Assembly: GCF_028069655.1 (NCBI RefSeq)
Contig: NZ_JAMCOS010000001.1
Location: forward strand, 1,146,001 to 1,210,000
Length of the DNA stretch: 64,000 nt
Origin: Acidovorax sp. NCPPB 4044
GTDB lineage: Bacteria; Pseudomonadota; Gammaproteobacteria; Burkholderiales; Burkholderiaceae_C
Direction of reading: 5' to 3'
Part shown: in pieces, positions 16,333 to 24,146 of the stretch
Position numbering within the stretch: the stretch's first letter is position 1
Layout of the letters: each line of letters opens with the position of its first letter
The notes under the pieces: generated by a model
The model's database searches: none
Seen by the model: only the letters and a program-made list of their open reading frames with translations
What the model was told of the DNA's origin: nothing
Translations under genes and position numbers: made by a program

Positions 16333-17136
16333 TTAGAATGGAAGCAGCCGGCCGGCGCGCTGGCAGTAGTCGTCGTAGGCCGTGCCGAACTAGGCACGCA
16401 TCATGGCTTCCTCGCTCGGCACGCGGATGAACCACATGGCTGCGAAGGCGGGAATGATCAGCGCACCGCCGATCCAGTTGTGGACCAGCAGCGGCTGGGT
16501 CAGCGCAGCGACCCAGATCGCGGCGTACATGGGGTGGCGGATGCGCTGGTAGACACCTGCGGTTATGAGCTGGTGGTCCTTGCGCACTTCTAGGCCCGGG
16601 CTCCAGTTGCGGCCGAGATCTGCGTGGCTGCGCCAGAACAGCCACAGGAACGGGATCTGGAGCAGGGCGCCCGTCCAGGTCGCCCAGGCGGGCAGCTCGT
16701 AGTCCGCGAAGGCGAAGATACCGGTGGCCAGGTGCAGCAGCGGCAGGGCCATCATGGCGGCGAACATGCCGAGCAGCAGCAGGCGTTCGTCCAGTCCCTT
16801 GCGGGCGCCCACGATCACGTTCGCGCGGTTTCGGATCGTGTGCGGCGTGCGGATCGCGAACATGGCGATGAACGAGGCCAGCCAGACCAGGGCGCCCCAG
16901 CCGCTTTCGCGCCAGCGCAGGGCATAGGCCACCAGTGCAACCACCATCAATACGACGCAGGCGATCGACAGGACGATGGCGAACGGCGAGGTATTGATGG
17001 AGCGCGCTGGAGTTGAAGGCTCGGATGGCGGAGCCGTTTGGTTGTCGGTAGGCCAGGCGCTTGGGCATGGGATCCTTGATGACTGGCATGGCATCAGGGT
17101 CAACGACAGCAGTCCTGTCCATGCGTGTCGGCGCAT
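16333..17136 (-). pseudogene. Isoprenylcysteine-carboxyl-methyltransferase-like membrane protein with in-frame amber stop
   Basis: The open frame 16390-17136 encodes 248 residues: several membrane helices (about 50-72, 78-95, 118-138, 145-165), then DLGRNWSPGLEV, YQRIRHPMYAAIW (the ICMT/PEMT family's RHPxY motif) and PSEEAMMRA. It then meets TAG at 16390-16392, yet the same frame continues FGTAYDDYCQRAGRLLPF to a TAA at 16333-16335. This continuation is the conserved tail expected after EEAMMRAE, so a GAG codon seems to have become TAG. The tail holds conserved acidic/Tyr residues, so activity is probably lost unless amber is suppressed. The N-terminal start is uncertain. Confidence 0.75.
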
Positions 17137-17811
17137 GGCGCCGTCAGGCTCTCGGGCTTCGCCCCATGCCGACCAGGCTCGTCATGGCCATGCGGCGTCG
17201 ATCCTTCACGCCTTCGCACCGGTGGTGCTGCGCGCGGTGCTTGCTCAATGTGCTGGTGCCGAGCGGCAGGGCTGCACTGCGGATACGCCTGGGCATGCTG
17301 TCCTGGGTTGTGCTCGTCTTCGTCGCCTTCGATGCTGGCGGGACGTGTCCGATTGGGCGGGGAGCGTCGCAGGGTCGTGCGGTCGCCTGCGATCCCGGCA
17401 GCCGATCTCTGGTACCGGCTTGATGGAGGGACGTTTCGACAGGGCTTGCTGCTCGGCCGGCATGAGGTTCGGTCATCGAATCCGTGCCGGAAGGCTGTTG
17501 GCATGAGGCGGTAGACGACGGTGCGGATTCCTGGGCGAGGACAGGTCCACCCCCATGGCCTTGTATTTGCGGTGAATCCTGGCGCGGGCACGGCGTGCGT
17601 CTTAGCCGCACGCCTCGGGCTTGTTCGCCGCAACCGGCCTGCCCGACAAATTTCCCCTCCGCTGCGCGGATTCCTCGCGAGGCAAATTTTCCGTGCCAGC
17701 CGGTCCTCCGCGTTGCTGCGGCCTACGGTGCAGCGCGCCCGGCACCTTGCCTGATCGGATCACGCCAAGGCCGCGATGGGCGCGGACCTGGAAACCTCGC
17801 AAGGAATCATC
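17137..17811. other. Long gene-less leader before the DUF736 gene
   Basis: About 675 bp. None of the overlapping open frames looks like a protein. Near its end two similar direct repeats, ACAAATTTCCC and GCAAATTTTCC (about 17645-17690), flank a GC-rich core, and short inverted GC repeats are common. It probably represents another ICE leader region. It is different in sequence from the duplicated leader. Confidence 0.4.
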
Positions 17812-18120
17812 ATGAGCACCATCGGCAACTTCACCGCCTCAAGCAACGGCTTCACCGGCACCGTCCGCACCCTGACGCTCAACGTCAAGGTCCGCATCGC
17901 CGCCAGTGACAAGACCAGCGAGAACGCCCCGGACTACCGCATCGTCGCCGGCAACGGCCTGGAGATCGGCGCAGCCTGGAAGAAGATCAGCAAGGCCGAC
18001 CGCCCCTATCTGTCTGTGACGCTGGACGATCCGTCCTTCCCGGCCACGATCTATGCCCGCCTGGTCGAAGGCGAGGAGGGTGCGCACAACCTGATCTGGA
18101 CCCGCAACCGCGGCGACTGA
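17812..18120 (+). CDS. DUF736 family protein
   Basis: 102 residues starting [20 protein letters not shown], the typical opening of DUF736, with PDYRIV and [19 protein letters not shown] as further family landmarks. The family is found almost only on conjugative elements of proteobacteria; its function is unknown. It is small, soluble, single-domain and probably beta-rich. Start ATG 17812 has an AAGGA-type RBS 8 bp upstream. It is a single-gene unit closed by a strong terminator. Confidence 0.9.
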   Translation: MSTIGNFTASSNGFTGTVRTLTLNVKVRIAASDKTSENAPDYRIVAGNGLEIGAAWKKISKADRPYLSVTLDDPSFPATIYARLVEGEEGAHNLIWTRNRGD

Positions 18121-18132
18121 GCCCAGGCGTCC

Positions 18133-18165
18133 AGCGCCCCGCCGATGGCGGGGCGCTTTCTTGCT
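18133..18165 (+). terminator. Rho-independent terminator after DUF736 gene
   Basis: Hairpin AGCGCCCCGCC-GAT-GGCGGGGCGCT (18133-18157), an 11-bp perfect stem, followed by TTCTTGCTTCT. Confidence 0.9.
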
Positions 18166-18386
18166 TCTCTGTCGCGAAGCACCGGCAGAGGTCGTGCTGG
18201 AGCGCGACTTTGCTGAAAGCCGCGTCTGCGATTGGCCGGTTCTGCGCTTCTGGGTGAAGATGGAATTCCGCCTTTGTGGGTTCTCACAGTTCCGGATCCG
18301 TTGATCGTCGTGCTTACGCAAAGGCACGTCATCGGGTCTGCGGCTTTGCGGATCCGTGCGTCCCCGGCGTGGCCAGTCGCGCTCTT

Positions 18387-18662
18387 GTGCTGCGCATCGA
18401 GCCACTGGTCCACAGGTGTCTCGTTGTCTCGACCCATCCGGGCGCCGATCGCTGACGCCTGCGCGCTTCGCTTGCGGGGGCTGCGGACGGTGGTGGAAGG
18501 GCTGGCTTGCTGGTGAGCCCAGCGTGCCACGGTGTTCTCGCCGTCAAGGTCTGCGCGCGCTGCGCTTGCGGCCTGCGGCCGTCTGCGAACCCTGACCGCT
18601 GTGCTGCGCCGTGGCCCGGAGGGCTCGGGCAATCCCGCCCGGCATTCCTTCAGGAGTTCCTC
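18387..18662 (+). repeat. Duplicated leader, copy B (upstream of DUF2958 gene)
   Basis: Second copy of the leader found at 13887-14149, with the same landmarks in the same order (CATCGAGCCAC, ATCGCTGACGCCT, GGCTGGCTTGCTG, TTCTCGCCGTCAAGGT, GAACCCTGAC, CTCGGGCAATCCCGCCCG). It ends at the RBS of the next gene. The rest of the interval 18166-18386 has no visible gene. Confidence 0.65.
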
Positions 18663-19010
18663 ATGACAAAGCTCATCACCGACGAGCAGCGCGCGCAGTT
18701 GTTGGCCAATGGCCGTGCATCACAGGAGCGGGAGGGTTTCGACCCGGCGCCTGTGGTCAAGATCTTCACGCCCGATGCGGGGGCGACGTGGTTGCTGACC
18801 GAGATCGATCCCGAGGATGCGGATCACGCGTTCGGCCTGTGCGATCTGGGCTTGGGGTATCCGGAGCTGGGCTGGGTCAGCCTGGAAGAGCTTGACGGTC
18901 TGCGGGGGCATCTGGGGCTGCCGGTCGAGCGTGATTTGCACTTCAAGGCGGAGAAGACCATCGCGGGCTATGCGCGTGAGGCGCGCTTGGCGGGGCGTAT
19001 CGTGACCTGA
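18663..19010 (+). CDS. DUF2958 family protein
   Basis: 115 residues, family landmarks QRAQLLANGR (9-18), FDPAPVVKIFTPDAGATWLL (26-45) and FGLCDLGLGYPELGWVSL. DUF2958 proteins are standard, uncharacterised companions of ICE backbones. The next plus-strand gene (19464) is a paralogue of the same length. RBS AGGAG lies 8 bp before ATG 18663. The leader is shared with radC, suggesting the same expression timing. Confidence 0.9.
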   Translation: MTKLITDEQRAQLLANGRASQEREGFDPAPVVKIFTPDAGATWLLTEIDPEDADHAFGLCDLGLGYPELGWVSLEELDGLRGHLGLPVERDLHFKAEKTIAGYAREARLAGRIVT

Positions 19011-19053
19011 CCGTCACTGCCGCAGGCACAAGCCTGCGGCTTTCCTGCCGACG

Positions 19054-19353
19054 CTACGTGGCCGTGCTGGAAGGAGGTTCCGCAAGGCTCTGCAGCTCTT
19101 GCTGGACCTGGGTCAGCAACGCGATGAGGTCTTCGGGCTTGTCACCGCCGTAGCCGAGCGAGAGCAGTGTCAACGGATGGACGTCAAGCACCGCGGCGAG
19201 CTCATTGACCTTGTTAAGCGTCGGGCTCTTGAGGTCGCGCTCGAGCGAACTGAGGTAGGTTCGGCTCGACACATCCGAGAACGCTTCCTGGCTCAGGCCA
19301 CGTGCTTTGCGCACTCGCCTCAAGGCAGTTGCGAAGGATTTGTGTGATGCCAT
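19054..19353 (-). CDS. XRE-family transcriptional regulator
   Basis: 99 residues. A Cro/CI-type helix-turn-helix occupies about 8-62 (ALRRVRKARGLSQEAFSDVS, then YLSSLERDLKSPTLNKV), followed by a short helical tail. It is convergent with the first DUF2958 gene and divergent from the second one (19464), so the 110-bp gap 19354-19463 is the likely operator region. It is a plausible repressor of ICE transfer genes. Confidence 0.88.
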   Translation of the reverse strand: MASHKSFATALRRVRKARGLSQEAFSDVSSRTYLSSLERDLKSPTLNKVNELAAVLDVHPLTLLSLGYGGDKPEDLIALLTQVQQELQSLAEPPSSTAT

Positions 19354-19463
19354 GCAGTGGGTTTTTCCAAACCACCGATGACATTGGATTGCGCCTTTTA
19401 GGGCTACAACCTATAGTGTTCATTTGATATCTCCCCTCGGAAACGTCCCCGTTTCTCGCACCA

Positions 19464-19811
19464 ATGTCTCTGCCGCTGCTATCCACCCGACAACGCGACC
19501 AACTGCTGGCCAACCAAGCCCGGCGTGTAGCGGGCGATGGGCTGGACCTGCTCCCGGTGGTGAAGCTCTGCTTACCGGACGCAGATGCCTGCTGGCTATT
19601 GGTCTCGCTGGATGCAGACGGCGACCGTGCCTTCGGCTTGATCGATGCCGGCACCGGCTTCCCGGAACTGGGTGAGGTGAGCTTGTCCATGTTGGAGGGC
19701 ATTCGTGGACCGCGGGGCTTGGCTGTCGCAGCCGCGCCCGACTTCCAGCCCCGCCAGACCCTGTCGGCGTACCTGGCCGATGCCCAGCGGGACGGTGCGG
19801 CCACGGACTGA
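19464..19811 (+). CDS. DUF2958 family protein, second paralogue
   Basis: 115 residues, collinear with the product at 18663: QRDQLLANQAR, DLLPVVKLCLPDADACWLL, AFGLIDAGTGFPELGEVSL. The two differ enough to be old duplicates or separate acquisitions. It is divergent from the XRE gene. Start ATG 19464 has only a weak RBS. A DUF6499 gene follows after 129 bp. Confidence 0.85.
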   Translation: MSLPLLSTRQRDQLLANQARRVAGDGLDLLPVVKLCLPDADACWLLVSLDADGDRAFGLIDAGTGFPELGEVSLSMLEGIRGPRGLAVAAAPDFQPRQTLSAYLADAQRDGAATD

Positions 19812-19940
19812 GCTGCTGCAACCGATGCTTGCAGTAGTTACTGCTCGGGAGGTGTGTGCAGCTGGTGCTCGCGCTGAAGGCGGCCACTGACGCTGCGATC
19901 GATGGCAGCGTAGAGGCTCCGACCGAAGGAGCTTGCCGCC

Positions 19941-20144
19941 ATGCCGACCTGCCGCGATGTAGACCATTCCTCTGCGCCATGCTGCGCTGCCGCGGCGTAC
20001 TTCTACGCACTGGAACTGGACGGACCTGCGCTCGCCTGGGAGTTCCTGCGGCGCCACGCCGACTACAGGGCTGAATGGCAGGCGTCTGCCGGCCGGACGA
20101 TGGGCGCAGACCCGATCCGCTGGGGCTTGCGATGTCGCCCTTGA
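19941..20144 (+). CDS. DUF6499-type N-terminal half of an FseA-like excision activator
   Basis: 67 residues ending at TGA 20142-20144. The core (AYFYALELDGPALAWEFLRRHADYRAEW) is the DUF6499 helical domain. In ICEs such as ICEMlSymR7A, DUF6499 and DUF2285 domains are joined by programmed ribosomal frameshifting to make FseA, which activates the excisionase gene. Here the DUF2285 frame is already open across the end of this gene and lies exactly +1. GAAGGAG precedes ATG 19941. Read alone this would be a short, incomplete protein; read with a +1 shift the product is about 253 residues. Confidence 0.75.
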   Translation: MPTCRDVDHSSAPCCAAAAYFYALELDGPALAWEFLRRHADYRAEWQASAGRTMGADPIRWGLRCRP

Positions 20145-20145
20145 C
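20133..20145 (+). promoter_or_regulatory. Candidate +1 ribosomal frameshift site
   Basis: The zero frame reads CGA-TGT-CGC-CCT-TGA with C next. Slipping +1 on CCT-TGA-C gives CTT-GAC and continues in the DUF2285 frame. A slow TGAC stop after a slippery codon resembles the prfB (RF2) site CTT-TGA-C. A GGGG run lies about 15 nt upstream. A simple single-base insertion mutation at 20133-20135 is the alternative. Confidence 0.5.
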
Positions 20146-20703
20146 CCTGATAAAGATGCGCGCGCGGTTCACCCCTTGTGGGTCGACATTGAGGACCAGC
20201 TCCCCCATGTGCGTGCGGCGGGTAAGCGCGCCCGCACCTCCGGGTGTGTGTTCGACCCTTGGGGATTCCATGGGCCGAAGCAGCTGATCCATACGGGAGC
20301 AGACCTGGTCTTTGGTGCCCGGTCCGGCCCGTCAGTGACACGTGCTTGCCTGGCTTCGAACCTCGATCCCTGTCTGCCCTGCCGTATCACGTTGCCAGTC
20401 GGCCTCGGGTCGAAGGCTTGCGATCTGGCCTTGCGCTCGCTGAGCCCAGATCCTGCGCAGTCCTGTTCATCCTCGGTCACGCGCATCCAACTGCTGCACA
20501 TGCGTTGCCTGCAGGCGCTGGACGCGCTGCAGGCAGGCTTCCGCCAGCGTGATGTGGCTGCTGCGGTCTTCGGCCCTGAGGCAGCCGAGAAGAACTGGCA
20601 CACGGATGGCGAACTGCGCGCCCAGGTCCGCCATCTGATCGGCCGCTCAAAGTCGCTGGTGGACGGTGGCTACCTCGCGCTCGCTGGCGTACGCCGGGCT
20701 TAG
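20134..20703 (+). CDS. DUF2285 C-terminal half of an FseA-like excision activator
   Basis: The frame is open from before 20134 (ALDPDKDARAVHPLWVDIED) to TAG at 20703. DUF2285 is a helix-turn-helix variant; its hallmark is the C-terminal block LLHMRCLQALDALQAGFRQR...VAAAVFGPEAAEKNW with VRHLIGRSKSLVDGGYLAL. The only independent start is TTG 20176, which has no Shine-Dalgarno and would remove the first conserved residues, so production by frameshift from the DUF6499 gene is favoured. Expected role: activation of the excisionase gene, perhaps the AlpA-like gene at 20828. Confidence 0.75.
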   Translation, partial: VALDPDKDARAVHPLWVDIEDQLPHVRAAGKRARTSGCVFDPWGFHGPKQLIHTGADLVFGARSGPSVTRACLASNLDPCLPCRITLPVGLGSKACDLALRSLSPDPAQSCSSSVTRIQLLHMRCLQALDALQAGFRQRDVAAAVFGPEAAEKNWHTDGELRAQVRHLIGRSKSLVDGGYLALAGVRRA

Positions 20704-20827
20704 ACCTCGTGCCAGGGAGACGACGCGCCGTCTCCGAATCTCCCTTCGCACCACGCCCCCGTTTGCCCAGACTGCCTCCAACGGGCTGCGAATGTCTTGC
20801 GGCCCATGGACTGAGATGGAGGCCGCC

Positions 20828-21127
20828 ATGGCACCAGAACATTCGCTCGCCTTGTCAGGCTCGGACGCGGCTGCGCTGCAGCCCATTGCTGGCGCTGGCG
20901 TTGCTGCCGCAAATCCTGAATTCCTGACCACGGTGGAGGCAGCCGGCCTGCTGCGGCTGTCGCCGCGCACCCTGGAGAAGCAGCGTGTGTTGGGCGGTGG
21001 TCCCCGCTTTCGCAAGTTCGGCGCACGCGTGGTCTACGCCTTGGCCGACCTGCGGGCCTGGGCCGACGACAATACCTTCGGCATGACCTCGGACCCTGGG
21101 TACGCCACCCGGGACTCGGTCCGCTGA
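20828..21127 (+). CDS. AlpA/excisionase-like helix-turn-helix protein
   Basis: 99 residues. After a flexible N-terminus, residues about 31-83 form a MerR/AlpA-type HTH (FLTTVEAAGLLRLSPRTLEK, then GGGPRFRKFGARVVYALADL), the fold used by recombination directionality factors. Its position after the DUF2285 activator and before repA/parA/traF/rlxS parallels rdfS of ICEMlSymR7A-type elements, so an excisionase role is a fair inference. RBS GGAGG is at 20816-20820. The frame is open upstream, but that part is not family-like. Confidence 0.8.
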   Translation: MAPEHSLALSGSDAAALQPIAGAGVAAANPEFLTTVEAAGLLRLSPRTLEKQRVLGGGPRFRKFGARVVYALADLRAWADDNTFGMTSDPGYATRDSVR

Positions 21128-21146
21128 TCTGCCGGCGTTGGAGCGG

Positions 21147-22136
21147 ATGCACATGTCCAGGCGCCACGGCGAACGCGAGCAGCTGACGCTGTTCCGCGCC
21201 CAGCCGGGCGAGGACATGGCGCTGCGCGACGCCCAGGACCTGATGGCCTATCCGTTCTTCAGTCTGGCCAAGTCACGGCGAACGGCGCCGATCCGCTTCG
21301 ATGCCGTTGGCGTTTCGCTCACCGTAGAGGGAGTGCCGGAGCACGGCATCGCCACCATCTGGGATGCGGACGTGCTGATCTGGGCTGCGAGCCAGATCGT
21401 GCAGGCGCGGGACGATGGCCGGCAGACATCGCGCCTGATGGCCGCGACGCCCTACGAGATCCTTCGCTTTGCCCAGCGCGGCACCGGCCAGTCCGAGTAC
21501 CTCGGCCTGCGGGCCTCGCTGGACCGGCTGCAGTCCACCACGGTCCTGACCTCCATCCGCCAGGCTGGCAAGCGCATGCACCGCTTCTCCTGGATCACCG
21601 AATGGCACGAGCATGTCCGGTGGGACGGCCGCTCAGATGGCATCGAGCTCATCCTGCCCGACTGGTTCTATTCCGGCGTGATGGACGACGCGTTGGTGCT
21701 CACGCTCGATCCGACCTACTTCGGGCTGACCGGCGGCATCGAGCGCTGGCTGTATCGCCTCGTACGCAAGCATGGCGGGCGCCAGCGCAATGGATGGCGC
21801 TTCGACATGCGACACCTGCACCTGAAGTCCGGCAGCCTGCAGCGCTACCGCGACTTCGCAGCCCACCTGCGCGGCCTGGTGCTACGCCAGGCCATGCCGG
21901 GCTACCGGCTGGCCATCGAGTGGTCGGGCCGAACCGAATGGCTGGCCTTCCAACCCCGGGACCTGGAACTACCCGACTTCTCCACATCCGCTGTTGAGCG
22001 ACCTGTGGATAAGCGGTGGGCGGGCTCGGGAGATCACCGGCGGCAGGCACGGGAGATCACCGGCGCCCGTATCGGGAGATCACCGGCGCAAAACCTCTCG
22101 CAAGCCGCGCCAGGCAACGGTTTGGGCCTTCCTTAA
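21147..22136 (+). CDS. repA: RepA-type replication initiator protein
   Basis: 329 residues of the plasmid/ICE RepA family (replication initiator protein A): REQLTLFRAQPGEDMALRDAQDLMAYPFFSL-type opening, ATPYEILRFAQRGTG, LQSTTVLTSIR and LTGGIERWLYRLVRKHGG. It probably binds the iterons lying in its own 3' end, permitting transient extrachromosomal replication of the excised element. ATG 21147 is taken; a TTG at 21138 is possible. The C-terminal 30 residues are encoded by the iteron region and are likely dispensable for fold. Confidence 0.9.
   Translation: MHMSRRHGEREQLTLFRAQPGEDMALRDAQDLMAYPFFSLAKSRRTAPIRFDAVGVSLTVEGVPEHGIATIWDADVLIWAASQIVQARDDGRQTSRLMAATPYEILRFAQRGTGQSEYLGLRASLDRLQSTTVLTSIRQAGKRMHRFSWITEWHEHVRWDGRSDGIELILPDWFYSGVMDDALVLTLDPTYFGLTGGIERWLYRLVRKHGGRQRNGWRFDMRHLHLKSGSLQRYRDFAAHLRGLVLRQAMPGYRLAIEWSGRTEWLAFQPRDLELPDFSTSAVERPVDKRWAGSGDHRRQAREITGARIGRSPAQNLSQAAPGNGLGLP
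22004..22012 (-). promoter_or_regulatory. DnaA box (perfect)
   Basis: TGTGGATAA, the complement of the consensus TTATCCACA, lies 15 bp before the iterons, inside repA. Confidence 0.6.
22028..22088 (+). repeat. Three 23-bp-period iterons, putative origin of replication
   Basis: GGGAGATCACCGGCG occurs at 22028-22042, 22051-22065 and 22074-22088, a spacing of exactly 23 bp, about two helical turns. With a DnaA box on the left, a second near-consensus DnaA box on the right (22140-22148) and an AT-richer stretch after the repA stop, this has the composition of a theta-type iteron origin. Confidence 0.65.
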
Positions 22137-22139
22137 CTT

Positions 22140-22148
22140 TTATCCATA
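22140..22148 (+). promoter_or_regulatory. DnaA box (one mismatch)
   Basis: TTATCCATA, one base from consensus, between the repA stop and the parA RBS in AT-rich sequence. Confidence 0.4.
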
Positions 22149-22163
22149 ACAAGGACTAACTCT

Positions 22164-22895
22164 ATGAATAAAAGATGGGGTGCGAAGTACGGTGCCCAAG
22201 AAACAGGCAGTGGGGTGCCGACAGGTACAGAAGACCGCTTTCCAGGGAAGAAGACCGGGAAGGTGATCGCGCTGCTCAACCAGAAGGGCGGGGCAGGCAA
22301 GACGACCATTGCCACCCACCTGGCCGGTGAACTGGCGATGCACGGCAAGGCCGTGACGCTGCTGGACGCCGATCCTCAGGGCTCGGCCTTGGATTGGGCC
22401 CAACGAAGGCTCCAGAGCGGCGATAGCCGCCTCTACGGGGTGTTCGGGCTGGCCAGGGACAGCCTGCACCGCGAAGTGCCTGGAATCGCCCAGCAGTCGG
22501 ACTGCGTGGTGATCGATGGGCCGCCCCGGGTTGCTGCCCTCGCACGCTCCGCGTTGCTGGCTGCCGACCTGGTGCTGATCCCGGTGCAACCGAGCGCCTA
22601 TGACGTCTGGGCTACCCAGGAAATGGTCACGCTGATCACCGAGGCGCGGGTTTTCAGGCCCGAGCTGCTTGCGGCCTTCGTCGTGAACCGGCGCGTGGTC
22701 GGTACCGTCATCGGCCGCGAGGCTCGGGCAGCGCTTGCTGACCAACCCTTCCCGACACTGCGCGCCGACATCGCTCAGCGCATCGCCTTTGCCGACTGCG
22801 TGGCGGCCGGAAAGCTGGTGTGGGAGGTGTCGCCGAAGGGGGCTGCAGCACGTGAAATCGCAGCGCTGGCCGAGGCGGTCTGGGAGATGCTGTGA
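22164..22895 (+). CDS. parA: ParA-family partition ATPase
   Basis: 243 residues. Deviant Walker A KGGAGKTT (41-48), LLDADPQGSALDWA (Walker A' region) and VVIDGPPR (Walker B) define ParA. An N-terminal tail of about 33 residues precedes the first strand and is longer than usual; since the RBS AAGGA sits properly before ATG 22164, the tail may be real. It follows repA directly and is coupled (TGATG) to the next small gene, together forming a stability module for the excised element. Confidence 0.93.
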   Translation: MNKRWGAKYGAQETGSGVPTGTEDRFPGKKTGKVIALLNQKGGAGKTTIATHLAGELAMHGKAVTLLDADPQGSALDWAQRRLQSGDSRLYGVFGLARDSLHREVPGIAQQSDCVVIDGPPRVAALARSALLAADLVLIPVQPSAYDVWATQEMVTLITEARVFRPELLAAFVVNRRVVGTVIGREARAALADQPFPTLRADIAQRIAFADCVAAGKLVWEVSPKGAAAREIAALAEAVWEML

Positions 22896-23167
22896 TGGCG
22901 GGGTCGGACAACCCCAAGCACCGACGTGCGCCTATCGGCCGCAGGCCCGCTCCCGATCCGGCGACGGCTTGGGTGCACCGGGAAGAGCAGGGCTCAGCGC
23001 CAGCCGCCATGCCAGCGAAGGGCGCGGTCTACACCGCCCGGCTGACCATTGACGTGACACCCGCGCTGCGTGGTCGCATCAAGGTCATCGCATTCCGGCA
23101 CGGCATCACTGCAGCCGACATGCTGCGTGAATTGCTGGAACGCGAGTACCCGGAGGTCGCCTCATGA
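22895..23167 (+). CDS. Small ParB/ribbon-helix-helix-like protein
   Basis: 90 residues. The C-terminal half (YTARLTIDVTPALRGRIKVI, then MLRELLEREYPE) fits a ribbon-helix-helix DNA-binding fold; the N-terminus is Pro/Arg-rich and disordered. The position, start-stop overlapped with parA, suggests it is the DNA-binding partner of ParA. A GTG at 22892 is an alternative start. The stop overlaps the DUF2840 gene (ATGA). Confidence 0.75.
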   Translation: MAGSDNPKHRRAPIGRRPAPDPATAWVHREEQGSAPAAMPAKGAVYTARLTIDVTPALRGRIKVIAFRHGITAADMLRELLEREYPEVAS

Positions 23168-23625
23168 GCAATGTCATGCGCGTCTCGCTCGCCTACGTCG
23201 AGCATCGGGTGAACGTCTACTTGCGCTTCGGCCGGCCTCTTCAGGAGACCGTGCTGGATCGGTGGCGGCGCGTTGCGACCTTCCCGTCTGGCGCCACCTG
23301 CTGTCGCATCAAATGGCTCGGCAACGACTACGGGACAGCGCTCTGGCAACTGCTGGTACTGCAGGCGCCTGGCGGCGCTAGCGGCATGCAGCAGATCGGT
23401 GGTGTGCGCCCTGGCGCGTGCATCCTGCTGCGCGCCGATGGCGAGGACCGCGTCAAGGTCATATTGACTGCCATCGACGACATCGAGCGGCTGGGCATCG
23501 ACCCGTGTGCAGTGGCCGACACCTACTGGCGCACGCTCGGCAACCGGCTGGCTGCACGCCAGCCACTGCCGCAGTACACGCCCGAGCGGCATGCTGCGCA
23601 CCTGGCGCGGGAGGTGCTGCGATGA
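23164..23625 (+). CDS. DUF2840 family protein
   Basis: 153 residues with DUF2840 landmarks (VSLAYVEHRVNVYLRFG, FPSGATCCRIKWLGNDYGT, LQAPGG, PGACILLRA). The family accompanies traF and rlxS in ICEs and has no assigned biochemical role. No signal peptide or membrane segment is visible. It overlaps both neighbours by ATGA-type junctions, so it belongs to the parA-traF transcript. Confidence 0.88.
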   Translation: MSNVMRVSLAYVEHRVNVYLRFGRPLQETVLDRWRRVATFPSGATCCRIKWLGNDYGTALWQLLVLQAPGGASGMQQIGGVRPGACILLRADGEDRVKVILTAIDDIERLGIDPCAVADTYWRTLGNRLAARQPLPQYTPERHAAHLAREVLR

Positions 23626-24146
23626 AGCGCGGGCGTCACATCGGCTTATGCATCGTCGCCAGCGCGGCTGCAGTCGGGGCACAGGTTCTCCCTGTCGTCT
23701 CACCCATGGCCGTGCACCTCGTCTACAACCCAAGCGACAGCGTCGCGCGCGGCTGGTACCGCATTGCGCCGGTGGGGGATGCAGGCGCGCTGCAGGTGGA
23801 CGACATCGTGCTGGCCCGGTTGCCTGCGGCCGTGGCGGCATTCGCGGCGCAGCGCCACTACCTGCCTGCGGGCGTGCCCATCCTCAAGCGTGTGGGTGCG
23901 GTGGCGCCACAGGCCGTGTGCGTCCAGGCGCAGCAGGTACGCATTGATGGCGCCATCGTGGCGACGGTCCGAATGCACGATGGTGCGCGGCGAACGATGC
24001 AGGCCTGGAGGTCCTGCAGGCATCTGATTGGCGGTGAACTGTTCCTGCTCAGCAGCACCAATCCGGCGTCGTTCGACAGCCGGTATTTCGGGCCGGTGAA
24101 TGCTGCTGCCGTGCTCGGCGTCGCGCATCCGGTGTGGACATGGTGA
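23622..24146 (+). CDS. traF: TraF-type S26 signal peptidase
   Basis: 174 residues. N-terminal membrane helix at about 6-27, then NPSDSVARGWY (36-46), the TraF version of the signal-peptidase Ser motif with Ser40 as likely nucleophile, and Lys89 in VPILKRVGA as general base. In conjugative systems TraF processes and cyclises the pilin. The pilin and mating-pair genes are absent from the window, so the enzyme has no visible local substrate here. Coupled to the DUF2840 gene by ATGA. Confidence 0.88.
   Translation: MKRGRHIGLCIVASAAAVGAQVLPVVSPMAVHLVYNPSDSVARGWYRIAPVGDAGALQVDDIVLARLPAAVAAFAAQRHYLPAGVPILKRVGAVAPQAVCVQAQQVRIDGAIVATVRMHDGARRTMQAWRSCRHLIGGELFLLSSTNPASFDSRYFGPVNAAAVLGVAHPVWTW

Noticed and set aside
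20134..20703. Calling the DUF6499/DUF2285 break a simple pseudogene
   Set aside because: The stop context CCT-TGA-C and the known frameshift fusion of these same two domains make programmed frameshifting at least as likely; left open as a finding.
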